Positions 6,177 through 13,437 of a stretch of DNA of 19,030 bases are shown here, in pieces. The notes beneath the pieces are model-generated. The model was not told the DNA's origin. It ran no database searches and saw nothing but the letters and a program-made list of their open reading frames with translations. The stretch is from an uncultured Slackia sp. (GTDB lineage Bacteria; Actinomycetota; Coriobacteriia; Coriobacteriales; Eggerthellaceae). The position numbers and the translations under genes were made by a program. The stretch covers positions 1 through 19,030 of the forward strand of contig CALBLG010000003.1 in NCBI GenBank assembly GCA_937895975.1. The letters run 5' to 3'. The first letter of the stretch is position 1; each line of letters starts with the position of its first letter.

Positions 6177-8323
6177 ATCAGCGTGGCGTCGCGCGAGCTG
6201 GTGGAACCCTGCGCCTTTTTCGCCGTGCGCATGAGGAACTCGGCATTGTTGTCGGTCTGCTTCAGCGACTTGATGAGCATATCCATGGCGCGCTCGGTGT
6301 TGTTCATGTTCGCGAGAATACTGCGAACAGCCCAAATAAGCGGCGCCTCCTGCGGGTTGAGCAGCAGGTCTTCGCGGCGCGTGCCCGACGACACTGGGTC
6401 GATTGCCGGGAAAATGCGGCGGTCGGCCAGCGAGCGGTCGAGTTTCAGCTCCATGTTGCCCGTGCCCTTGAACTCTTCGAAGATGACCTCGTCCATCTTC
6501 GAGCCCGTTTCGATAAGCGCGGAAGCCAGGATGGTGAGGCTGCCGCCGCCTTCGATGTTGCGGGCCGCGCCCAGAAAGCGCTTCGGCGGATACAGCGCCG
6601 TGGAGTCCACGCCGCCCGACAGGATGCGGCCGCTCGCGGGCGTCGCCAAGTTGTAGGCGCGTGCGAGACGCGTAAGGCTGTCGAGCAGAATGACCACGTC
6701 TTGACCCATTTCCACCAGGCGTTTCGCACGTTCGATAACCAGCTCGGACACTTGGATGTGGTCCTCGGTGGGCATGTCGAACGTCGAGGCGATAACCTCG
6801 CCGTCGATGGAGCGCTGCATGTCGGTAACTTCCTCGGGGCGCTCGTCGACGAGCAGGCACATCAGATGCACGCCCGGGTTGTTCGCCGTGATGGCCGCCG
6901 CGATGTTTTTCAGCACCGTGGTTTTGCCGGCCTTCGGGGGCGACACGATAAGGCCGCGCTGACCCTTGCCGATGGGCGACACCAAATCGATGACGCGCGC
7001 GGTGATGGTCGAGCGGCCATGCTCCATGATGAGCGGCTCATCGGGGAACACCGGCGTAAGATCGCCGAATTTCACGCGGCGGCCCTGTTCTTCGGGCGCG
7101 ATGCCGTTCACCGAGATGACGGTCTGCAGCGCGGCGTACTTCTCGTTCTCGCGAGCGGGACGCGTTTGGCCGCGCACCATGTCGCCCTTGCGCAGGCCGT
7201 TGCGGCGAATGGTCGACGTGCCGATATAGACGTCGTGCTCGCTGGGCAGGTAGCCCTTCGTGCGCAGGAAGCCGTAGCCATCTTGCATGATGTCGAGAAT
7301 GCCCTCGACCTCGATGAAGCCCTCGGCGCGCACGCTCGCCTCGTACACCTTGTCGACGAGCTCGGCCTTCTTCAGGCCCGCGAGGTCGATATCAATTTCA
7401 AGCTCGGCAGCCTTCTCGCGCAAATCGGCGATGCGAAGCTTCGCGAGGTCTTCGATGTTGGTCTTCGGGGTGTATTGATCGCGGCGGTTGTTGCGGTCGC
7501 GGCGGTTGTGCCGATCGCTGCGGTCGTTTCGGTTCTGGCGGTCGTTGCGCTGGCCGTTCTTGCGGTCGCGGTCGTTGCGGTCGCGCTGCTGGTCGCGGCG
7601 ATCGTTGCGGTCGCGCTTCTTGTCGTAGCCCTCACGCTTGTCGCGGTCGCGCTTTTGGTAGCGGCCCTTTTGCTCGTCTTTGGAATCGGCGGCCTCGCCC
7701 TCGGCGGCATCGGCGGAAGCGTCCACCTGCACCGACTTGCGCGGACGGCCCGGACGGCGATGCTCGGCGCGCTCTTCATCGGCGGCCTGCTCGCCTTCCT
7801 GCTGCGAGGCGTCTTGCTCGGATGCCTCTACGGCGGCGCGCAGCTTGGTCGAACGTCCCGGGCGCTTGCGCGTTTTGGGGGCATCGGCCTCTTCCGACGC
7901 GCTTGTCCCGGCGCCGTCGGCGGGCGTCTCGGCCTCTTCTGCCTTGCGACGAGTGCGGCGTGCGGTCTTCTTCGGGGTTTCCTCTGCCGAAGAGGCCCCT
8001 TCATCAGCGGATTCAGCCTTCTTCGCGCGCGATTTCGCGGCGCGTTTGGGCTTTTCCTCAACCGATTCGGCCTTCTCGGGCGAGCCTTCGCCCGCATCTG
8101 CCGCTTGCGCGGCAGCGGCGTCGGCCTTGCGAGGACGTCCGCGGCGCTTCTTGGGGGCCTCGTCTGCGGAAGCCTGCTCGGCGGAAGCGTCGTCGACCTT
8201 CTTGCGGCGGGTGGCGCGCTTCTTCGGGGCAGCCTCGGCTGCAGGCGCGTCAGGCGCCGGCGCGGCCACGGGGGCCGCCGCGGGCGCGGCGGCCGGCTCG
8301 GTGGTCATTTCGTCAACGATCAT
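6173..8323 (-). CDS. rho: Transcription termination factor Rho with long N-terminal extension
   Basis: Rho is a hexameric RNA-dependent ATPase that releases nascent transcripts. At 716 residues it is far longer than E. coli Rho (about 420). Residues 1-285 are a predicted disordered extension: Ala/Lys/Glu-rich with AT-hook-like RGRPRK (61-66) and PGRPRK (191-196), then an Arg/Asp/Asn tract (221-284). The conserved part follows: Rho_N helical domain (about 287-330), the RNA-binding fold with DIMQDGYGFLR (344-354), Walker A PPKAGKTT (462-469), Walker B DVVILLD (542-548) and the C-terminal motor ending at 716. The ATG at 8323 overlaps the talC stop as ATGA, so translation is probably coupled. Extensions of this kind are known in actinobacterial Rho. 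The enzyme call is certain; a role of the extension in RNA or DNA binding or in condensate formation is inference. Confidence 0.97.
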   Translation of the reverse strand: MIVDEMTTEPAAAPAAAPVAAPAPDAPAAEAAPKKRATRRKKVDDASAEQASADEAPKKRRGRPRKADAAAAQAADAGEGSPEKAESVEEKPKRAAKSRAKKAESADEGASSAEETPKKTARRTRRKAEEAETPADGAGTSASEEADAPKTRKRPGRSTKLRAAVEASEQDASQQEGEQAADEERAEHRRPGRPRKSVQVDASADAAEGEAADSKDEQKGRYQKRDRDKREGYDKKRDRNDRRDQQRDRNDRDRKNGQRNDRQNRNDRSDRHNRRDRNNRRDQYTPKTNIEDLAKLRIADLREKAAELEIDIDLAGLKKAELVDKVYEASVRAEGFIEVEGILDIMQDGYGFLRTKGYLPSEHDVYIGTSTIRRNGLRKGDMVRGQTRPARENEKYAALQTVISVNGIAPEEQGRRVKFGDLTPVFPDEPLIMEHGRSTITARVIDLVSPIGKGQRGLIVSPPKAGKTTVLKNIAAAITANNPGVHLMCLLVDERPEEVTDMQRSIDGEVIASTFDMPTEDHIQVSELVIERAKRLVEMGQDVVILLDSLTRLARAYNLATPASGRILSGGVDSTALYPPKRFLGAARNIEGGGSLTILASALIETGSKMDEVIFEEFKGTGNMELKLDRSLADRRIFPAIDPVSSGTRREDLLLNPQEAPLIWAVRSILANMNNTERAMDMLIKSLKQTDNNAEFLMRTAKKAQGSTSSRDATLM

Positions 8324-9000
8324 GCGTTAGCGACCTTCTCCCAGTCTTTCAGGAAAGCCTCAAGACCGCGGTCGGTAAGCGGATGCTGGATCATCTTCTT
8401 CAGCACGTTGAAGGGAACGGTGGCAATGTCGGCGCCCATCAGCGCGGCCTGCGTCACATGGTTCGCGCTGCGGATGGAGGCGGCGATGATCTCGACCTGC
8501 TCGTGATTCACGGTGTTGTCGGAATAGTCGTAGTTGTTAATGGCGGTCACCACGTTCTCGAGCTGCGACAGGCCGTCTTCAGAGATGTCGTCGAAACGGC
8601 CCACGAACGGCGAGATGTAGCGGGCGCCGGCGCGAGCGGCCAAAATGGCCTGCGGCACGGTGAAGCACAGGGTCATGTTCACGCGAATGCCCTCGTCGGC
8701 CAGCGTGCGGCACGCGGCCAGGCCCTCGACCATGGTAGGAATCTTCACCACGACGTTGGGAGCGATGGCGGCCAGCTCGCGGCCGTCGCGCACGATTTCG
8801 TCGCGCGTCATGGCAACGCTCTCGGCGCTCACGGGGCCGTCGACGATATCGCAGATGCGGGCGATGTGGTTGTGGAAGTCGTCAAGCTTGCCGCCAATGC
8901 GCGAGTACAGCGTAGGATTGGTGGTTACGCCGGCAAGGGCGCCCCAGCTCGCAGCCTCTTTGATCTCGTCCAGATCGGCGGTGTCCAGAAAGAACTTCAC
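8320..9000 (-). CDS. talC: Transaldolase, TalC/FSA family
   Basis: This class I aldolase transfers a dihydroxyacetone unit between sugar phosphates in the non-oxidative pentose phosphate pathway. The 226-residue product has the family's FLDTADLDEIKEA start, GVTTNPTL (24-31), the Schiff-base lysine K86 in VVVKIPT, and YISPFVGRFDD (128-138). At the position where fructose-6-phosphate aldolase FsaA has Tyr131, this protein has Phe132; Phe there is typical of true transaldolases (Phe178 in TalB), so I favour transaldolase over aldolase activity. The start is a GTG at 9000 with AAGGAGGA just upstream. Its stop codon overlaps the rho start. talC lies near rho in Bacillus as well, so the pairing is an old neighbourhood and not specific to rhamnose use. 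Confidence 0.93.
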   Translation of the reverse strand: MKFFLDTADLDEIKEAASWGALAGVTTNPTLYSRIGGKLDDFHNHIARICDIVDGPVSAESVAMTRDEIVRDGRELAAIAPNVVVKIPTMVEGLAACRTLADEGIRVNMTLCFTVPQAILAARAGARYISPFVGRFDDISEDGLSQLENVVTAINNYDYSDNTVNHEQVEIIAASIRSANHVTQAALMGADIATVPFNVLKKMIQHPLTDRGLEAFLKDWEKVANA

Positions 9001-9127
9001 TTTTCCTCCTTTATATGCAGGAATGCCCGAGCCTTGTGGCAGGGGCCTATACGCGATTGGATGCGCGGCAATGCGCGCGAGGATTGAGTTCTATGGAAAA
9101 AAGGAATGGATTTCTGAGAACGCGCCG

Positions 9128-9156
9128 ATAATACCACGTCGCCCGCCGATTCGTAA
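9128..9156 (-). promoter_or_regulatory. Possible talC-rho promoter
   Basis: On the - strand TATTAT (9128-9133) is preceded, after a 17-bp spacer, by TTACGA (9151-9156). The -10 lies about 128 bases upstream of the talC start, leaving a leader of roughly 120 nt in which nothing definite was recognised. Confidence 0.4.
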
Positions 9157-9220
9157 CCACAATGAAGGAAAAGCCGCGAAGCGCACACCGCAGGGCCCGG
9201 CGGGCCCGCCCCAGCCCACG

Positions 9221-9251
9221 AAAAAAAGGCGCCCGCATTTGCGGACGCCTT
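9221..9251 (-). terminator. Strong intrinsic terminator of the rhamnose unit
   Basis: On the - strand AAGGCGTCCGC (9241-9251) pairs with GCGGGCGCCTT (9226-9236) over 11 bp, with one G-U pair and an AAAT loop, and runs into seven consecutive T (9221-9227). It lies 45 bases after the rhaM stop codon. It separates the rhamnose genes from talC-rho. Confidence 0.92.
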
Positions 9252-9295
9252 CGAAAGCGGAAACCTCCCCGATGCGCGATGCGCGCGATCCTGCG

Positions 9296-9637
9296 CTAGT
9301 CCAAATGGAACGCGCACGGCAAATCGACGCTCACCGGCGAGTTGTCGGGGTTCGTTTCCATGACCGAGGCCATGAACTCCCACCACTTCTTGCAGATGTC
9401 GGTTTCGGCCGACTTCGCATAGCGTTCGGGATCGTCGAGCTCGATATAGCCGAACAGAATGTTCGTCTCTTCGTCGATGAAAATCGAATAGTTGTGGCCG
9501 CCGTATTCGTGAAGCATGTCGGCCATCTCGGGCCACAGCTCGTTATGGCGACGCTCGTATTCCTCGGCGAAGCCCGGGTACAGCTTCATCTTGAAGCCGT
9601 TGATCGTGCGCCCATCGGCGGTTTTGCGAATGGTCAT
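9296..9637 (-). CDS. rhaM: L-rhamnose mutarotase
   Basis: This enzyme interconverts the alpha and beta anomers of L-rhamnose so that the isomerase receives its preferred form. The 113-residue product matches the E. coli enzyme along its length: YERRHNELWPEM (27-38, with the catalytic histidine candidate H31), HNYSIFIDEETNILFGYIEL (56-75), TDICKKWWEFMASVMETNPD (86-105) and the NSPVS motif close to the C-terminus. The ATG at 9637 has AGGAGG six bases upstream. The N-terminus is about ten residues longer than in E. coli, and an internal ATG would give a shorter form, but that one lacks a ribosome site. It is the last gene of the rhamnose unit, ten bases after the transporter. Confidence 0.95.
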   Translation of the reverse strand: MTIRKTADGRTINGFKMKLYPGFAEEYERRHNELWPEMADMLHEYGGHNYSIFIDEETNILFGYIELDDPERYAKSAETDICKKWWEFMASVMETNPDNSPVSVDLPCAFHLD

Positions 9638-9647
9638 GACGCGCCTC

Positions 9648-11021
9648 CTACTGCAGCTTTCCGTAACGCTCTTCGGTAATCTGGTCGAGCGTCTTGCCTT
9701 GGGTTTGCGGGCACCACACCACGCCGACAACCAGGCTGATCAGCAGTACCACGCACATGATGACGGCCGCCGGGAAGAAGCCGGCCGGGTTGGCGGAAAT
9801 ATCGCCCATGATGGCGCCCACGCCCACCAGCGACCAAATGCCCAACGCCGCGCGCACCAGGAAGAACATGATGCCCTGCGCGCCGCCGCGGTATTGCGTG
9901 GGGAACAGCTCGGTGCCCCACAGGGCGTAGAAGCACTGCGCCGAGAAGCCCGCCGACACGCCCCACAGAATGACATAGGCCCACAGGCACCAGCCCATGG
10001 AATCGGTGGTGCCGTTGTTAAGCGCCATGCCGAAGATGGCGATGCAGATCCACGACAGAAGCGCCAGCACCGCCGACGCGCCGAACAGCACGCGATGCGA
10101 AACCTTATCGCCCAGCTTGCTGAAGATGGCCAGCGAGCAGACAGCCACCAGCACCCACTGCACCACGCCCAGCAGGCTCTGGCCCGTGGAATCGATATTG
10201 CCTGCCGCGGCATACAAATACGGCATGAACTGGCCGTTCGTGCCGGCAGCCAGGTTCCACGTCAAATACACGGCCACCAAAAACACGATGGTCTTCACGT
10301 TGATGGGGTTCTTCAGCGCGTTGGCCATCATCGAGCCGAACGACTGCTTGTCGCCGGCCTCGGCCGCGAGGTTCTTCTCGGCCCAGTCGGCCGATTCCTG
10401 CAGCTGGCGCTGCAGGTTCCACGCCACAAGCGCCACCACCAAAAGCACCAAGAACAGCAAGCGCGTGGCAAGCAGACCGTCGAAGGGACCATAGGTGCCG
10501 GCCGGAAGCAGCGTGGTGCCATCGGCCGCGAAGCCCGGCAACACGAACGACAGCGCCAGCGACAAAATGAAGATGATCGCCGGACCGCAGCTCCACGCGA
10601 ACTGGCTGATGCCGATGTTCGCAGCGCGGTTCGTGGAAGCGGACGTCTCGGAAATGTAGCTCCACGATGCCGGCACGCCCGCGCCCACCGACAGGCCGGA
10701 AAGCACAACACCCACCACGACCATGGGCAAGTTCACCGCGCACATTGCAATGGCCACGCCCAGCGCGTAGACCAGCAGGTTGTACTTGTAGATGATGGTG
10801 CGGCCGTATTTGTCGGTCAAAAAGCCGCCGATCAACGCGCCCACCGCGGCGCCGAACGCGTTCGCGCCGATGGCGCCCAAAACAGAGGTCCACATGGAAC
10901 CGAATCCGAACGCGGCCGCCCACGCCGTAAGCGCCACCGAAGACGCCACGATGCAGCCGGAATCGAGGAAGTTCGTCAGCGACACCGCGATGGTGTTCTT
11001 CCTCTCTTGCGACATTGCCAT
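9648..11021 (-). CDS. MFS sugar transporter, probable L-rhamnose importer
   Basis: This is a 12-helix major facilitator of the sugar porter type, 457 residues. The family signatures are GGFLTDKYGR (65-74) after helix 2, LFPTQYRGGAQG in the C-terminal half at the position of the PTEVRG-type motif, and PQTQGKTLDQI (about 438-448) near the C-terminus, matching the PETKGK motif of sugar porters. A cytoplasmic loop of about 40 residues (QRQLQESADWAEKNL onward) joins the two halves. It is not the E. coli RhaT type, so the rhamnose assignment rests on position between rhaD and rhaM. The ATG at 11021 has AAAGG about eleven bases upstream; a second ATG two codons later is possible. It starts 36 bases after rhaD. 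Transport of a rhamnose-containing disaccharide or another deoxysugar is an alternative. Confidence 0.85.
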   Translation of the reverse strand: MAMSQERKNTIAVSLTNFLDSGCIVASSVALTAWAAAFGFGSMWTSVLGAIGANAFGAAVGALIGGFLTDKYGRTIIYKYNLLVYALGVAIAMCAVNLPMVVVGVVLSGLSVGAGVPASWSYISETSASTNRAANIGISQFAWSCGPAIIFILSLALSFVLPGFAADGTTLLPAGTYGPFDGLLATRLLFLVLLVVALVAWNLQRQLQESADWAEKNLAAEAGDKQSFGSMMANALKNPINVKTIVFLVAVYLTWNLAAGTNGQFMPYLYAAAGNIDSTGQSLLGVVQWVLVAVCSLAIFSKLGDKVSHRVLFGASAVLALLSWICIAIFGMALNNGTTDSMGWCLWAYVILWGVSAGFSAQCFYALWGTELFPTQYRGGAQGIMFFLVRAALGIWSLVGVGAIMGDISANPAGFFPAAVIMCVVLLISLVVGVVWCPQTQGKTLDQITEERYGKLQ

Positions 11022-11057
11022 AATACTTATCGCCTTTCTCTACGCTTGCCCGAACGC

Positions 11058-11963
11058 CTAGTCCAGGAAGCTCTCGTTGATGTCCAGCTTGAAATCGCGG
11101 GCGATGGCGCGCAAGCCGTCGTCGGTGATGGTGTTTTGGAAATCGTCGCTGCCGCCGTTGAGCAGGCGCGCCTCGGCGTAAATCGCCGCCGCCTTCTCGA
11201 TGGTGTGCATAAGGCCGAACGTGGTGTCGAAATCGGGGCCCGAGCAGAACAGGCCGTGTTGCGCCCAAATGGCCGCGTCATAGGTCTTCATGAGCTCGGA
11301 AGTGGCCGCCGCGATGTCGGCGCCGCCGGGCACCATCCACGGCACCACTCCCACGCCCTTCGGGAACACCACGATGCACTCGGTCATGGCCTTCCACAGC
11401 GCGCGGGTAATCGTGCGCGCGTCGAGCGGCATCACGAACGTGAGCGCGATCACGTTGCCCGGATGGGCGTGGTAGATCACGCGGCACGCGCCGTCGGTCG
11501 CCTTCATGCGAACCGAGTGGTTCATGAAGTGCGTCGGGAACTCAGAGGTGGGCTTGCCGCCGTCTTTCAGGCCCCACACAATGCGCCACGCGTCGCCCGC
11601 GTCGTTGATCTCGACGATGCCGACGTTGTGCGCCGGGTCGAGCGGCACGTTTCGCATATAGCGGCCCGAACCGGTGGTGGTGAAAAAGGCGCCGCGCAGG
11701 TTGTCGGCCTGCACGCCCATGGAAACCCATTCAGACGGCACCTCATTGAAAAACGGGCGGCACGCGGCCACTTCGGCGTCGGTCATGCGATAGGTCAGGT
11801 TTCCGCCGTTGCGCTCGTGCCAGCCTTGGTCCCAGCCGTCGCCGCACAGGCGCACGAAACCCTTCATGAACGGCTGCTGTTCAACCGCGACGCCCGACAC
11901 GGCGCCTTTCGCGGCCGAAACGCCCTTTCCGAACACGTCTTGGGCGCTATCGAGAATACCCAT
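11058..11963 (-). CDS. rhaD: Rhamnulose-1-phosphate aldolase
   Basis: This zinc-dependent class II aldolase splits L-rhamnulose 1-phosphate into DHAP and L-lactaldehyde. The 301-residue product carries GGNLTYR (53-59), PTSEFPTHFMNH (138-149, with E141 at the position of catalytic Glu117 of the E. coli enzyme), the zinc pair in VIYHAHPGNVIALT (H165 and H167), VVFPKGVGVVPWMVPG (198-213) and the third zinc ligand H236 in WAQHGLFCSGP. It is slightly longer than the E. coli protein (about 274), mostly at the N-terminus. The ATG at 11963 is used because the family match begins just after it and GAAAGG lies upstream. The 130-bp gap from rhaA is GC-rich with several small hairpins and no gene. Confidence 0.97.
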   Translation of the reverse strand: MGILDSAQDVFGKGVSAAKGAVSGVAVEQQPFMKGFVRLCGDGWDQGWHERNGGNLTYRMTDAEVAACRPFFNEVPSEWVSMGVQADNLRGAFFTTTGSGRYMRNVPLDPAHNVGIVEINDAGDAWRIVWGLKDGGKPTSEFPTHFMNHSVRMKATDGACRVIYHAHPGNVIALTFVMPLDARTITRALWKAMTECIVVFPKGVGVVPWMVPGGADIAAATSELMKTYDAAIWAQHGLFCSGPDFDTTFGLMHTIEKAAAIYAEARLLNGGSDDFQNTITDDGLRAIARDFKLDINESFLD

Positions 11964-11987
11964 TGTCTTGCATACCTTTCTTGTTTC

Positions 11988-12002
11988 GCGCGCATCGCGC
12001 GC
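11988..12002 (-). other. Intercistronic GC hairpin between rhaA and rhaD
   Basis: GCGCGC (11988-11993) and GCGCGC (11997-12002) enclose a 3-nt loop, in a stretch (11964-12093) with further GC-rich self-complementary pieces such as GGGCCCGCC and CGGCCCGGCCG. There is no U tract. Such hairpins could set differential mRNA stability between the two genes; this is inference. Confidence 0.35.
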
Positions 12003-12093
12003 CCTACGGGGCGGCAGGCCGTGCGGGCCCGCCGCGGCAAAACGGCCCGGCCGACCGCGCAAGGCGGGCAGCGGGGCCGAAAAGCTTGTCGAA

Positions 12094-13353
12094 TTAGCAG
12101 CGCTTCGAGAGCACGTCGTCCTCGTAAGCCTTGATGGGAGCCCACAGCTCGCCATCGACGGGAACGCCAGCGCGGCGGCAGTACTCATCCCACACGGCGC
12201 CGTACGGCATGGTCTTGAACTGCTCGGTCACGATCATCTTCTCAGAGAACTGATAGGTGTCTTGCAGCTTCTTCAGGCGGTCCCACGGCTGCAGCATCTC
12301 GAACAGCAGGCTCTTCTCCATGGCGCGCGTGCCCGTGCACCATGCGCCGATGCGGTTGATGGACGCGTCGAAGAAGTCCAAGCCGATGATGATCTTGTCC
12401 CAGCCGCCCGGGCAGCGCACCACTTCAGACGCGATTTCCTTGATGTTGTCTTCGAACAACACCACATGGTCGGAATCCCAGTGCATGGAACGGGTCACAT
12501 GCAGCGGCACGTACGGGAAGAACAAAAGCAGGCTCGAAAGCTTGTCGGAGATGTTCTCCATCGGGTTGAAGTGGCCGGCGTCGATCAGCGTGACGATGTT
12601 GCCGCCCTTCTTCGCCGCGTACGACACGTAGAATTCCTGGTTGCCCGTGGTGAAGCCCTCGACGCCGATGCCGAAGACCTTCTGCTCGACCGAGTCGATG
12701 ACATGCGGGCACTCGAACGAATAAATCTCGTCCAGGGCGTCCTTCAAGCGCTCGCGCATGCCGTAGCGGTCGGCGGCGTAGTCTTTCAAGCCGTCGGGAA
12801 TCCAGAAGTTGTTCAGCACCATGTCGTCGAGCTCTTCGCCGATGCGCTCGGCGATTTTGCGGCAGGCGATGCAGTGGCGAATCCAGAAATCGCGCACGTC
12901 CTTCTCGGGCGAGGAAACGGTGAGGCCTTCCTTCACCATGGGGTGGCTGAACAGCGTGGGGTTGAAGTCGATGCCGTAGCCATGTTCTTTGGCCCACGCG
13001 ACCCACGGCTCGAAATGCTTGTACTCAATCTGGTCGCGATCGACCCAAGGGTTCTCGTCGGTGAAAATGGCGTAGCTCGCATGCAGGTTGATGCGCTTCT
13101 TGCCGGGAATCAGGCTGCACGCCTTCTCGAAATCGGCGGTGAGCTCTTCGAACGTGCGCGCGCGGCCGGGATAATTGCCCGTCGTCATGATGCCGCCCGA
13201 CGCGGCGTTGTCTTTCTGGTCGAAGCCCATAACGTCGTCGCCTTGCCAGCAATTGACCGAGATGGCCTTGCCCGCGAGCTTCTCCAGGACGGCTTCGGTG
13301 TCGATGCCCTCCGCCGCGTATGCCTCGCGTGCCAATTCGTAGGCTGTGCTCAT
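12094..13353 (-). CDS. rhaA: L-rhamnose isomerase
   Basis: This metal-dependent ketol isomerase converts L-rhamnose to L-rhamnulose in the cytoplasm. The 419-residue product has the usual family length. Visible blocks are NCWQGDDVMGFD (34-45), GGIMTTGNYPGRART (53-67), LHASYAIF (90-97), DFNPTLFSHPM (129-139), LIDAGHFNPMENISDKLS (256-273, with metal-ligand candidates D258 and H261) and RSMHWDSDHVVLF (288-300, with D293 and D295). The ATG at 13353 has TTAGGAG six bases upstream. It follows rhaB after 84 bp, the second-widest gap in the unit, which contains two short GC hairpins. No frameshift or missing motif is seen. Confidence 0.97.
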   Translation of the reverse strand: MSTAYELAREAYAAEGIDTEAVLEKLAGKAISVNCWQGDDVMGFDQKDNAASGGIMTTGNYPGRARTFEELTADFEKACSLIPGKKRINLHASYAIFTDENPWVDRDQIEYKHFEPWVAWAKEHGYGIDFNPTLFSHPMVKEGLTVSSPEKDVRDFWIRHCIACRKIAERIGEELDDMVLNNFWIPDGLKDYAADRYGMRERLKDALDEIYSFECPHVIDSVEQKVFGIGVEGFTTGNQEFYVSYAAKKGGNIVTLIDAGHFNPMENISDKLSSLLLFFPYVPLHVTRSMHWDSDHVVLFEDNIKEIASEVVRCPGGWDKIIIGLDFFDASINRIGAWCTGTRAMEKSLLFEMLQPWDRLKKLQDTYQFSEKMIVTEQFKTMPYGAVWDEYCRRAGVPVDGELWAPIKAYEDDVLSKRC

Positions 13354-13387
13354 GTGCGCTCCTAACTTGAGTGTTTCTTCTATTCAA

Positions 13388-13431
13388 GGCCGCAAGCGCG
13401 GCCGTGAATCCATTGATTGGGGCGGCGCCCC
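13388..13431 (-). other. Two intercistronic hairpins between rhaB and rhaA
   Basis: GGCCGC-AAGC-GCGGCC (13388-13403) and GGGGC-GGC-GCCCC (13419-13431) lie in the 84-bp gap just after the rhaB stop codon. Neither is followed by a U tract on the - strand. They may protect the upstream message or adjust relative expression of rhaB and rhaA. Confidence 0.4.
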
Positions 13432-13437
13432 GCTTCC

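Noticed and set aside
7472..7663. A tandem DNA repeat or CRISPR-like array
   Set aside because: The repeated CGGTCGC-like pattern is in frame with the Arg/Asp/Asn tract of Rho, has no regular unit or spacers, and is explained by codons.
6701..8506. A 601-codon open frame on the + strand, very hydrophobic in the middle
   Set aside because: It is the antisense of rho and talC. The hydrophobic stretch is simply the complement of the Arg/Asp/Asn codons in the Rho extension; no family match and no ribosome site.
9516..12134. An 872-codon open frame on the + strand
   Set aside because: It runs antisense through rhaM, the MFS gene and rhaD, is rich in His, Arg and Ala as expected for a shadow of GC-rich genes, and resembles no protein family.
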